NCBI GenBank assembly: GCA_020849795.1
Contig: JADZFR010000002.1
Location: forward strand, 110,642-174,641
Source of the DNA: Planctomycetota bacterium
GTDB lineage: Bacteria > Planctomycetota > UBA8742 > UBA2392
Reading direction: 5' to 3'
DNA: 64,000 nucleotides
Shown here: piece after piece, positions 28,597-36,735 of the stretch
Layout: each line of letters opens with the position of its first letter
Position numbering within the stretch: the first letter of the stretch is position 1
The notes under the pieces: model-generated
What the model saw: the letters and a program-made list of their open reading frames with translations, nothing else
Databases searched by the model: none
Told to the model about the DNA's origin: nothing
Made by a program: the position numbers and the translations under genes

Positions 28597-30438
28597 TCAG
28601 CCGATCATGATGTTCTCTTCCGGATACTCAAACTTTCGCTGCGCCTTGCGGCCAATCGCCAGTACCAGCGTCAGCGGCCCGATGCGCCCGGTGTACATGC
28701 ACGCGATGATGATGATCCGCCCGGCGGGGGTCAACTCGCTGCTCATGCCGCTGCTCAGGCCCACGGTGCAGAACGCGCTGGCGGCTTCGAACAACACATG
28801 CTCGAAACCGTAGTACTCCCCGGCCATGTGATCAACTTCGGTCACGCACAGGGCCAGCGTCGCGGTACAGATGAACACCATGGCCAGCACCAGCATGACC
28901 AGCGACTTGCGGATCAGCGACTCAGGAATGCGCCGGCGGAATGCCTCGGTGGGCCGCCCGCTGAACGTGGCTGCGACCGACAGGATCATCACGAAGAACG
29001 TCGTGGTCTTGATGCCGCCGGCCACGCTGCCCGGGCTGCCGCCGACAATCATCAGCAGGATCGTCCAGAATTGCGTCGCCGTGCTCGTCGACGGTGTATC
29101 GACACTGTTGAAGCCGGCCGTGCGCGCCGCCATGGACTGGAAGAGGGCAGCCGCCAGCTTGTCGTCCCAATCCAGGCTCTTGAGCGTGTAATTCCACTCA
29201 AGGACCAGCATGCCGACGGTGCCGACCAGCAGCAGCATCACGGTCATGGACAGGATAATCTTCGATTGCAGGCTCAGGCGCGGGATCGGCTGGCCTTTGA
29301 CCCTGCGCTTGATGAACGATACGCGGCGTGCCCACGGGTGGGCCCAGAACCGGAAGGTGGTCACCTCCATGATGGCCGTGAAGCCCAGCCCGCCCATGAT
29401 CACCAGCCACGAGATGCTCAACACCATCGGCCAGTGCCCGACGTAACGAACCATGCTGTCCGAGTAGAGGGAAAACCCCGCGTTGCAGAACGCGCTGATG
29501 CTGTGGAACATCGAGTAGTAAAGCTGCTCGCCCACGGGTAGCGCGTTGCCCGCTGCGTCCACCCAATGGCCGTAAAGCAGAAAGACGCCAAGGCCCTCGC
29601 ACACCAGCGTCGTGCCCAGAATCCAGACCGTGACGCGCCCCACGCGCCCGATCAGGTCCAGGTTCATGACTTCGCCAACGGCCGCGGCGCCCTTGACTCC
29701 CATGCCGCGACCGAACGCCAGCCCGAAGAAGGCGGCAAAGGTCATAATGCCCAGGCCGCCCATCTGCACCAGCGTGATGATCACCAACTGGCCAAAGCGC
29801 GTCCAAGCCGTACCGGTGTCCAGGACCGACAAGCCGGTCACGCAGGTGGCCGACGTTGCGGTGAAGACCGCGTCGAGAAACGTGACTTCCTGCCCCGGCG
29901 CATGGGCCCCCGGAAGCATCAGCAAACCGGCGCCCACGAGAATCAGCCCGGCGAAGCTGCCAAGGAAGACATGCAGCGGGCTTTGCACCAGGCGCGTGAC
30001 GAAGCTCAGGACGCGCAGCAGGCGCAACGAAACAAAGCAAAGCAGCCCCGCCTGCGTCAGGTAGGCAAATGCCGTGAACGTCGTGGATTCGTCGATGTAC
30101 GCGGCGCCCCAAGGCGAGATCACAAACAGGATCAGCCCCATCAACGCGCCGACCAGCAGCGCAAGCGTGTCGCCGGGCGCCTGCTTCCAGCCGTCTTTCA
30201 GGTTGCGCGCGAGCAGGAACACACCCACCGTCTCGCCGATCAGCACGATCAGGCACAACGCCTGGAACAGTGCAATGAATGACTCCCAGCGCTGCGGAAA
30301 CACCTCTCCGTGGAACAGCAGGAAACTGGCAAGCGCGAGCAGCGCCGTCGGGGCGTTAACCCAAAACCAGCGCGCGCGCCACTTTTCGACGCGGTCGTCG
30401 GTCAGAATCCGATGGATCAGCCTGGTGTCGCCCACCAC
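28597..30438 (-). CDS. ktrB: KtrB/TrkH-family potassium pore with extra N-terminal helices
   Basis: A 613-residue integral membrane protein. The four pore-loop repeats can be seen around TSATCVTGLSV, SAFCNAGFSL, SMAARTAGFNS and SAFCTVGLSS, each with the filter Gly; the gate-loop region GGSPGSVAGGIKTTTF is intact. The usual SKT core is about 440-480 residues; here about 150 extra residues with roughly four hydrophobic helices precede it. The start GTG has GGGAGA upstream and follows the other pore gene by 12 nt. Two pore genes served by one KtrA suggests alternative or mixed assemblies. Confidence 0.85.
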   Translation of the reverse strand: MVGDTRLIHRILTDDRVEKWRARWFWVNAPTALLALASFLLFHGEVFPQRWESFIALFQALCLIVLIGETVGVFLLARNLKDGWKQAPGDTLALLVGALMGLILFVISPWGAAYIDESTTFTAFAYLTQAGLLCFVSLRLLRVLSFVTRLVQSPLHVFLGSFAGLILVGAGLLMLPGAHAPGQEVTFLDAVFTATSATCVTGLSVLDTGTAWTRFGQLVIITLVQMGGLGIMTFAAFFGLAFGRGMGVKGAAAVGEVMNLDLIGRVGRVTVWILGTTLVCEGLGVFLLYGHWVDAAGNALPVGEQLYYSMFHSISAFCNAGFSLYSDSMVRYVGHWPMVLSISWLVIMGGLGFTAIMEVTTFRFWAHPWARRVSFIKRRVKGQPIPRLSLQSKIILSMTVMLLLVGTVGMLVLEWNYTLKSLDWDDKLAAALFQSMAARTAGFNSVDTPSTSTATQFWTILLMIVGGSPGSVAGGIKTTTFFVMILSVAATFSGRPTEAFRRRIPESLIRKSLVMLVLAMVFICTATLALCVTEVDHMAGEYYGFEHVLFEAASAFCTVGLSSGMSSELTPAGRIIIIACMYTGRIGPLTLVLAIGRKAQRKFEYPEENIMIG

Positions 30439-30450
30439 TTCTCCCGTCTC

Positions 30451-31791
30451 CTACGCCACGTCGGCCTGAGCCTGCGCGAGTTGTAGCGTTTCGCGTCGAG
30501 CCACGAAAGCGTAACCGGCAGTCAATGGACCGATCCTTCCCATGAACATCAGGCCAATCACGACCAGCTTTGAGCCGGTGGTCAAACTGGCTGTGTCCCC
30601 CATACTGAGGCCGACCGTCCCGAGCGCGGAGGCACATTCAAAGAACAGCCCCAACGTGATGTTCCCCTGTGTCAGACCGACGCCAAATATTCCAAGCAAC
30701 AGCGTCGTCACATAGAGGGTCATGCTGGTTACAGCAACGTGCAGTCTTTCCGTCGGGATCTCGCTGCCCCAGAGGGTCGGCACGCGCTGGCCGCGAAGTG
30801 TACTCAGGCACATGGCCAACAGTGCAGTCACGGTAGTGGTCTTCACGCCGCCACCCGTGCCGCTGGGCGATGCGCCAACCACCATCAGCAGCGTGATCAG
30901 GAACAGTGTGGACGCCCCCAGTTGCGCGATCGGCACTGTGTTGAACCCGGCCGTGGTACCGGCCGTCATCACCTGAAAGGCTGCGCTAAGCCAGCGCTCG
31001 CTGGGCGGCAGGTACGCAATGTGCGGATCAATCGCTGTGAACACCGGCGTCAAGACAATCAAGAGTGCAGCGGTGATCAGCAGGATCAACCGGCTGGTGA
31101 CGGTCATGCGATATGCCTTGCGCGTGAGTCGGCGCCACGCGTCAACGAGCACAATGAAACCAAGGCCACCGCAATAGCACAGCACAGCAATCGTCGCATT
31201 GACCGCCACATTGCCGCGGAAGGCCTCAAGGCTGTCGTTGTTCAGGCTGAAGCCGGCTGTGCAGAACGCGGACACGCTATGAAACACCGCGTGCCACCAC
31301 GCGTCGCTGATGCCGGCTGCACGAAACTCGAAGTACAGAATCGCGGCGCCGATCGTTTCAATGACCAGCGAGAACACGATCACCTGCTTCAGGAAGACGG
31401 CGATCTGGAAATCCTTGGGCAGCGTAAACTGGGCAGCCATCAGCTTTTCGCGACCCGGCGGAAGCTTTGACCTGCGCGCCAACAGCACAAATGAACTCAA
31501 CGTCATGTAGCCCAACGCGCCAACCTGGAACAACAACAGGATCGTCAACTGTCCGAAAAACGTGTATCCGTCGCCGGTGCTGACGGTGGCCAGGCCGGTG
31601 GTGGAAACCGCAGACGTCACCATGAACAGGTTGTCAACCAGTGAGATGTCGGCGGAATGCGCGAACGGAAGGCTAAGCGCGGCGACACCGAGAAGGATGT
31701 ACGACAGAAAGCCAAGTGCAGTGATGCTCTGCGGCTTCAGTTGGCGAAACATCGCCCGAACGCGTACCCAGAGCCGATGCCACGAACGCAT
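30451..31791 (-). CDS. ktrB: KtrB-family potassium pore protein
   Basis: A 446-residue membrane protein of normal KtrB length. Pore loops are seen at SAVSTTGLAT, SAFCTAGFSL, TAGTTAGFNT and SALGTVGLSM, each with the selectivity Gly, and the gate loop at GGGVKTTT. The last repeat ends in MGRIGPLTAGYAF, typical of the family. ATG 31791 has GAGGAG upstream. It is the first gene of the operon and lies about 95 nt after a c-di-AMP riboswitch aptamer. This aptamer class usually turns off potassium importers when c-di-AMP is high. Confidence 0.9.
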   Translation of the reverse strand: MRSWHRLWVRVRAMFRQLKPQSITALGFLSYILLGVAALSLPFAHSADISLVDNLFMVTSAVSTTGLATVSTGDGYTFFGQLTILLLFQVGALGYMTLSSFVLLARRSKLPPGREKLMAAQFTLPKDFQIAVFLKQVIVFSLVIETIGAAILYFEFRAAGISDAWWHAVFHSVSAFCTAGFSLNNDSLEAFRGNVAVNATIAVLCYCGGLGFIVLVDAWRRLTRKAYRMTVTSRLILLITAALLIVLTPVFTAIDPHIAYLPPSERWLSAAFQVMTAGTTAGFNTVPIAQLGASTLFLITLLMVVGASPSGTGGGVKTTTVTALLAMCLSTLRGQRVPTLWGSEIPTERLHVAVTSMTLYVTTLLLGIFGVGLTQGNITLGLFFECASALGTVGLSMGDTASLTTGSKLVVIGLMFMGRIGPLTAGYAFVARRETLQLAQAQADVA

Positions 31792-31886
31792 GACTCTGCT
31801 CCTCTACGGCGGCGTCTGGGCGCCAACCGCAACCCGGGCGCGCGAGGACGGCGCCCGCCGATTGAATGAGGGTGAACCTTGTCAGG

Positions 31887-32040
31887 GCCATCCTCTCCAA
31901 CGCCTGCGAGGTTAGCTGACGGGCTCGGGCCGAAGAAGTTAGCCCTACGCTTGCCTGCTCCTTGAGCAGGTGCCGCGATTAGCCCCGGAAGACCTGGGTC
32001 CCCCGCTTTCGCCCCACGCGGGGCGAAACTCGGCGATGCA
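31887..32040 (-). ncRNA. c-di-AMP riboswitch (ydaO/yuaA class)
   Basis: Read on the minus strand, this leader carries the conserved blocks of the ydaO/yuaA aptamer in order: the opening GCATCGCCGAG, AAGCGGGGGACCCA, then GGGGCTAATCGCGGCACC, a variable hairpin (CCTGCTC/GAGCAGG), GTAGGGCTAACTTCTTCGG, CCCGAGCCCGTCAGCTAACC, CTCGCAGGCGTTGGAGAGGA and the closing P1 strand GATGG. It begins at the predicted +1 and precedes the potassium pore gene. Before the gene lies a strong GC hairpin (about 31806-31860) without T-tract, so control may be by Rho or by ribosome access. c-di-AMP is the known ligand of the class; an off-switch is expected. Confidence 0.93.
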
Positions 32041-32043
32041 GTC

Positions 32044-32072
32044 AGGCTAACGCAACAGACTTGACGTGTCAA
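32044..32072 (-). promoter_or_regulatory. promoter of riboswitch-ktr operon
   Basis: On the minus strand, a perfect TTGACA (32072-32067), a 17-bp spacer and TAGCCT (32049-32044) predict a start near 32037, exactly where the aptamer begins. The -35 is also part of a 12-bp palindrome (32061-32072). Confidence 0.6.
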
Positions 32073-32135
32073 ATCGGCGTAAAGGATTCGGCGATGGCAC
32101 TTTAGGCCAATACAGCGCGAGCCAGCGTCCGATAA

Positions 32136-33422
32136 TCACGCGCCGCCCAGCATCTGCCGGCTGATCCGCTTGCCCAGCTCGACTGATGGTTGATCGTAGG
32201 CGTTCACGCCCAGCACCTTGGAGGCGTAGGTTGTGGCGGCCATCAGGCCCATGATCAATTCCCCAACCGTGTCCGCATCCAGGCGCGGCAGCACCAGCGT
32301 GGCGTTGGGCCGCCCGCGCTCGGTCGCCGCCTGGGCTGTCCCGGCCTGCTGGGCGTTGATCACCTGGCCCAGCGTGCGGCCCTTGACGTACGGGCAGCCG
32401 AACAGGTCCCACTCGAAGTCGCCAATCGCCACGTCGGGCTCATGCTTCTCGATGCGGACAAACACCAGCAGCTTGTCGTTCGGGCCTTCCATGAACAGCT
32501 GCACCTGCGCGTGCTGGTCGGTCGCGCCGGCGGCCCGGATTGCCGTCTGCCCCTTGCCGTCTTTGCCAAGGCTCTCGTCCCACAGTTGCACGAACCAGTC
32601 CGACAGGTACTCAAGCCGCGAGCTGTACGGCATGAACACAATCCCGGTCTTGCCGCGCTTGAGGCACAAATCCGCGGCCAGCACACCAAGCCGCGCGGGC
32701 CACAGCTGCGCAGGCTCGCCTTCGGCGCACACGCCAGCCATGCGGTCGGCGCCCTGCAGCAGCGACGCCACGTCCAGGTTCAGTAACGCCGCGGGCAGGG
32801 TGCCCGCCGGGGTAAGCACCGAAAACCGTCCGCCGATGGCCGAGTGAATGTCGGCGCTTTCCAGGCCATGGCGTTGCGTGAATTCGCGCAGCGGGCCAAG
32901 CTTTGGGTCCGTCACCGTCAGTACATGGTCGGCAAGGTCCAGGCCCGCCTGCTGCAGCAGCCTCACGAAATGGCCCAGCGCCAATACAGTCTCAAGCGTG
33001 CCGCCGGACTTGCTGACTGCCACGAACAGCGTCTGCTTCAGGTCAATCCGCGCCTGCACGCGCGCCAGCAGCGCCGGATCGGTGTTGTCCACCACGTGCA
33101 GCTCAGGCATTGACGTGTCAAGATATCCCAGCGACTGCGCCAGCATCTTCAGTCCCAATGCGCTGCCGCCGATTCCCAGCAGCACAAGGTGCGCAAAGCG
33201 GCCCATGCGCGGCTGCGCAATCCGCAACACTGTTTCCAGTTCGCTGGCGGCCGATGCGGACGACAGGTAGTAGTGCGCCCACCAGCAGCGTTCTTCCTCT
33301 ACGATCGCGCGCAGATCTGCCACACGCTCGTCCAGCGCCGCCAATTCCGCCGCAGATACGCCGTGCTCGCCCACCTTGTCGGCAGTCAGGTTGCTGATGT
33401 CCAGCCGGATGGATTCCCCCAT
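32136..33422 (-). CDS. pgi: glucose-6-phosphate isomerase
   Basis: A 428-residue cytoplasmic phosphoglucose isomerase interconverting glucose-6-phosphate and fructose-6-phosphate. The N-terminal SIS-fold block LLGIGGSALGLKML, the substrate loop VSKSGGTLET, the signature DQHAQVQLFMEGPNDK and the C-terminal Lys region (TTYASKVLGVNAYDQPSVE) are all present. The length matches the shorter bacterial form. It follows gpmI by 23 nt on the same strand, forming a two-gene glycolysis operon. GGAG is found only 12 bases before the ATG, so re-initiation from gpmI is likely. Confidence 0.92.
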   Translation of the reverse strand: MGESIRLDISNLTADKVGEHGVSAAELAALDERVADLRAIVEEERCWWAHYYLSSASAASELETVLRIAQPRMGRFAHLVLLGIGGSALGLKMLAQSLGYLDTSMPELHVVDNTDPALLARVQARIDLKQTLFVAVSKSGGTLETVLALGHFVRLLQQAGLDLADHVLTVTDPKLGPLREFTQRHGLESADIHSAIGGRFSVLTPAGTLPAALLNLDVASLLQGADRMAGVCAEGEPAQLWPARLGVLAADLCLKRGKTGIVFMPYSSRLEYLSDWFVQLWDESLGKDGKGQTAIRAAGATDQHAQVQLFMEGPNDKLLVFVRIEKHEPDVAIGDFEWDLFGCPYVKGRTLGQVINAQQAGTAQAATERGRPNATLVLPRLDADTVGELIMGLMAATTYASKVLGVNAYDQPSVELGKRISRQMLGGA

Positions 33423-33445
33423 GGGCGTACATTTCTCCGGGCCTG

Positions 33446-35050
33446 TCAGCGCAGCAACGACCGGCCTGTCATTTCAGCGGGCGGTTTGATTCCCATCAGC
33501 TCAAGCACCGTCGGCGCCACGTCGGACAACCTGCCGCCGTCGGCCAGTTTTCGCGCCGGGTGCTTGCCACACAGTACCAGCGGCACCCGGTTGTGGCTGT
33601 GCTGGGTGCTGGCCGCCATGCCGTCGGCGCGGGCCGCTACCGGCGATGCGTATGCCGTGCCCTTTTCCTGGTTGCGCGGGTCGCTTGCGGCGGCGGCACT
33701 GAGCAGCATTTCTTCGGCGTTGCCGTGGTCGGCGGTCACCAGCACGGCGTAACCCGCCCGTTCGGCCGCTGCCACAACCTCGTGCAGCGCCTTGTCAGTG
33801 GCCTGGATGCCCTTGACTGCGGCCTCAAAGATGCCGGTGTGGCCGGTCATGTCGGGGTTGGCGAAGTTGACCAGCACGAACGGGTACTTGCCGCCGGCCA
33901 GGGCGGCGCACACGTTGCGCGACACTTCGGGCGCGCTCATCTCTGGCTGCAAGTCATAAGTCGCGACTTTGGGCGAGGGCACCAGCGCGCGGTCTTCGCC
34001 GGGGTTCGGCTGCTCGGCGCCGCCGTTAAAAAAGTACGTGACGTGGGCGTACTTCTCGGTCTCGGCGCAGCGAAACTGCGCCTGGCCCTTGCCCGCAAGC
34101 CACTCGCCCAGCGTGTGCTTCAGCGACTGCGGCTTGTACATCACGTCGGCCGGAATGTCGGACGCATAGCTGGTCATGGTGACCAGCGTGCATTGCGGCT
34201 GCTTGCGGCGTGCAAAGCCGCCAAAGTCTGGCTTGGTCAGCGCCCAGCAGAACTGGCGTGCGCGGTCTGCCCGGAAGTTGAAAAAGACGACCGCGTCGCC
34301 GTCGCGCATGTGGCCCAGGGGCTCGCCGTGCGACACGATGAAGCGGGGCTTGATGAACTCGTCGGTAACGCCGGCGGCATACTGGTCTCGAATCGACTGC
34401 GGGGCATCGGTGGCGGTTTCGGCTTCGCCGAGTGTGTACATGTCCCATGCCAGCTGCGTGCGGTCCCAGCGCTTGTCGCGGTCCATGGCGTAATAGCGAC
34501 CGCAGACCGACGCGATGCGGCCCATGCCAGTTGACGCAATCTTTTCCTCAAGGCGCTCGACGTGGCCCAGCCCGCTGGTCGGAGGTGTGTCGCGGCCGTC
34601 GGTGATCGCGTGAAAGAACACGCGGTCGCCGTCGAATTTGGCGCCCCTCAGCCAGTCCAGCAGCGCGAAGTAGTGGCGGTCAACGCTGTGCACGCCGCCG
34701 TCGCTGGTGAGGCCGATCAGGTGGATTGCCCCGGTGGTGCCTACCGCATCCAGCGCGCGCTTGAGCGCGGGGTTGGCGGCGAACTTGCCCTCGCGGATCT
34801 CTTTGTCGATGCGGGTGATGTCCTGCCACACGATGCGCCCGGCCCCCAGGTTCAGGTGGCCGACCTCAGAGTTGCCGAACTGCTCGGCGGGTAAGCCGAC
34901 TTCTTCGCCGCAGGCGGCAATCGTGGTGTGCGGGTGGTTCTGCCAAAGCGCGTTGAAACACTCCGGGTTTGCGGCAGCCACGGCGTTGCCAGGCCCGGGC
35001 GGGGCAACACCCCAGCCGTCGAGGATGACGAGCAGAACCGGCGAAGTCAT
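33446..35050 (-). CDS. gpmI: 2,3-bisphosphoglycerate-independent phosphoglycerate mutase
   Basis: A 534-residue alkaline-phosphatase-superfamily enzyme that converts 3- to 2-phosphoglycerate using two divalent metals. Metal ligands and nucleophile are seen: LLVILDGWG with Asp, FGNSEVGHLNLGAGR with the catalytic Ser, AITDGRDTPP, NPDMTGHTG, TADHGNAE and the His in STQHSHNRVP. The length is slightly above the usual 510. It heads an operon with pgi. TATCCT lies six bases before the ATG and no Shine-Dalgarno is present. The gene is divergent from tRNA-Ala. Confidence 0.93.
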   Translation of the reverse strand: MTSPVLLVILDGWGVAPPGPGNAVAAANPECFNALWQNHPHTTIAACGEEVGLPAEQFGNSEVGHLNLGAGRIVWQDITRIDKEIREGKFAANPALKRALDAVGTTGAIHLIGLTSDGGVHSVDRHYFALLDWLRGAKFDGDRVFFHAITDGRDTPPTSGLGHVERLEEKIASTGMGRIASVCGRYYAMDRDKRWDRTQLAWDMYTLGEAETATDAPQSIRDQYAAGVTDEFIKPRFIVSHGEPLGHMRDGDAVVFFNFRADRARQFCWALTKPDFGGFARRKQPQCTLVTMTSYASDIPADVMYKPQSLKHTLGEWLAGKGQAQFRCAETEKYAHVTYFFNGGAEQPNPGEDRALVPSPKVATYDLQPEMSAPEVSRNVCAALAGGKYPFVLVNFANPDMTGHTGIFEAAVKGIQATDKALHEVVAAAERAGYAVLVTADHGNAEEMLLSAAAASDPRNQEKGTAYASPVAARADGMAASTQHSHNRVPLVLCGKHPARKLADGGRLSDVAPTVLELMGIKPPAEMTGRSLLR

Positions 35051-35056
35051 GGGCGC

Positions 35057-35085
35057 AGGATAGCAGCAACCGCCCGTCGTTTCAG
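35057..35085 (-). promoter_or_regulatory. putative leaderless promoter of gpmI-pgi
   Basis: On the minus strand, CTGAAA (35085-35080), a 17-bp spacer and TATCCT (35062-35057) stand six bases before the ATG. The same TATCCT hexamer follows a perfect TTGACA at the rpsB promoter in this window, which supports its use. Confidence 0.45.
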
Positions 35086-35103
35086 TCTGTGGAATGCCGG
35101 GGG

Positions 35104-35132
35104 TTGCGTGACTTTTGCGCCGCCATTACCAT
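35104..35132 (+). promoter_or_regulatory. putative promoter of tRNA-Ala
   Basis: TTGCGT (35104-35109) and TACCAT (35127-35132) are 17 bp apart, and the -10 ends 13 nt before the mature tRNA. Confidence 0.45.
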
Positions 35133-35145
35133 TCCGCGCTCATTC

Positions 35146-35220
<75 letters not shown>

Positions 35221-35221
<1 letters not shown>

Positions 35222-35254
35222 CGACAAGCGCCCGCAAATGCGGGCGTTTGTCGT
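35221..35254. terminator. bidirectional hairpin terminator after tRNA-Ala
   Basis: A 16-bp stem with a single G-U pair (35221-35236 with 35239-35254) and an AA loop lies between the tRNA and the convergent phosphatase gene ending at 35266. There is little T-tract on either side, but stem strength and position fit a shared terminator. Confidence 0.65.
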
Positions 35255-35265
35255 GGTCGTCTGGA

Positions 35266-36672
35266 CTACAGCGCCAACGCCGTGCCCTGCATGTCTGTGG
35301 GAACTTCGGCGCCGAAGAAATTGAGCACTGTCGGCGCGAAGTCCATCAGGCTGAACGGGGGCAGTTCGCCCTTGGCGGGCACTCCGCCGCCGGCCATGGC
35401 GAAGCAGCCGTGCCAGTTATGGTTGGCGTCGTCGGGGCCGGTGTCGTTCTCGAACACGTGCAGCGGCGCGTTTTCTTCAGGCGGGATGCTGCCGATGCTG
35501 CGCCAACCCAGGTCACCAAAGATCACGATCAGGTCCGGCGGAATGTTCCGTACGACCCTGTAGGTTTCCTGTGCTGTGTAAACGTGCGTGGTCAGCGGTC
35601 GCCCCTGGTCGTCGGGGATCGCCTTCAACTTCACAGTCAGCTCTGCCAGCAGCGCGGGCACGTCTTTGGCGTCCACCGCACCTTCAGGTTCGCGGCCCTT
35701 GATGTTCAGCATGATGCGCGAGTAGTAACCGCCTTCGGCCCAGACCCTGGTGCGCGACCAGTCGATCTGCCCGGCTTTGATCAGCTTGCTCATGCCGACC
35801 AGTTCTTTGGGCCGCTCTTTCAGCGCAAGGTAGCCTTCACGGATCAGCCACTCGTTGATGCGGATGCCGCCGTCCATGCCGCGCGCGCCGTGGTCGCTGA
35901 CCACAGCGATAGCAGTGTCGGGGTCGTTTTCGTAGGGCGCGATCAGTTCGCCCATCAGTTTGTCGCACAGCGCATAGTAGTCGCGCATCGCGTTGTTCAG
36001 CGGGTGGTCGGGAACGTAATGCCGGTGCTTTTCGTCAGTGTAGCGCCACAGCACGTGCACAATCCGGTCCGTCCCCATCTCGACCATCATGAAGAAGTCC
36101 CACGGCTTGCTGGCGAGCAGGTGGCCAGCCAGCTTGAAGCGGCGCTCAGCCATGGTGATCAGCGTATCGAGGATTTCCTGTTTGTTCTCGCTGCGAAAGT
36201 CCTCGGCGTCGGGAATGTAATCGCAGACACTCAACACTTCCTGCTTCAGCGTCGCGGGGTACGTCCATGTGCCCTCCATATCCGGCAACGGAAAGCCGCT
36301 GACCATCACGCCGTTCAGCGGCTTTGGCGGATAGGTCTGGGGCACGCCCAAGATGATGTTCTTGTGGCCGGCTTTGCTCAGCACGTCCCAGACCCGGGGC
36401 TCACGGACCATTTTGCCGTCTGCGAACGTGAATGCGTCGTAGGTGAAGTCTTTGCGGTTGCGAAAGCCGTACATGCCCAGCGTGCCGGGGTCTTTGCCGG
36501 TGACCATGCACTGCCATGCGGGAATGGTGATCGGCGGGATCGTGCTGCGCATGCGCGCCCAGACGCCGCGCTGCCGCAGGCGCGTGAGGTTGGGCATGCG
36601 GTCGGCCCAGCGCTCAAAAGCCAGCGAAGGTTCCAGGCAATCCAGGCCGACAACCAGCAGGCGCTTGGGCAT
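35266..36672 (-). CDS. alkaline phosphatase superfamily phosphodiesterase
   Basis: A 468-residue enzyme of the type I phosphodiesterase/nucleotide pyrophosphatase branch. Metal-binding features are LVVGLDCLEPS near the N-terminus, the Thr nucleophile region PPITIPAW, the Asp/His of MGTDRIVHVLW and SDHGARG. No signal peptide is visible, so it is probably cytoplasmic. The substrate is unknown; planctomycete and archaeal homologues are often annotated only as phosphodiesterase or nucleotide pyrophosphatase. It lies 63 nt downstream of a sulfatase-type gene from the same superfamily, probably in one transcription unit, and converges on tRNA-Ala. Confidence 0.8.
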   Translation of the reverse strand: MPKRLLVVGLDCLEPSLAFERWADRMPNLTRLRQRGVWARMRSTIPPITIPAWQCMVTGKDPGTLGMYGFRNRKDFTYDAFTFADGKMVREPRVWDVLSKAGHKNIILGVPQTYPPKPLNGVMVSGFPLPDMEGTWTYPATLKQEVLSVCDYIPDAEDFRSENKQEILDTLITMAERRFKLAGHLLASKPWDFFMMVEMGTDRIVHVLWRYTDEKHRHYVPDHPLNNAMRDYYALCDKLMGELIAPYENDPDTAIAVVSDHGARGMDGGIRINEWLIREGYLALKERPKELVGMSKLIKAGQIDWSRTRVWAEGGYYSRIMLNIKGREPEGAVDAKDVPALLAELTVKLKAIPDDQGRPLTTHVYTAQETYRVVRNIPPDLIVIFGDLGWRSIGSIPPEENAPLHVFENDTGPDDANHNWHGCFAMAGGGVPAKGELPPFSLMDFAPTVLNFFGAEVPTDMQGTALAL

Positions 36673-36735
36673 GGCGTGATACTTGCTTCCAATATGCGAA
36701 AGGCAAGTAGCATCAGCGCCGACCCGCCTGCCAGG

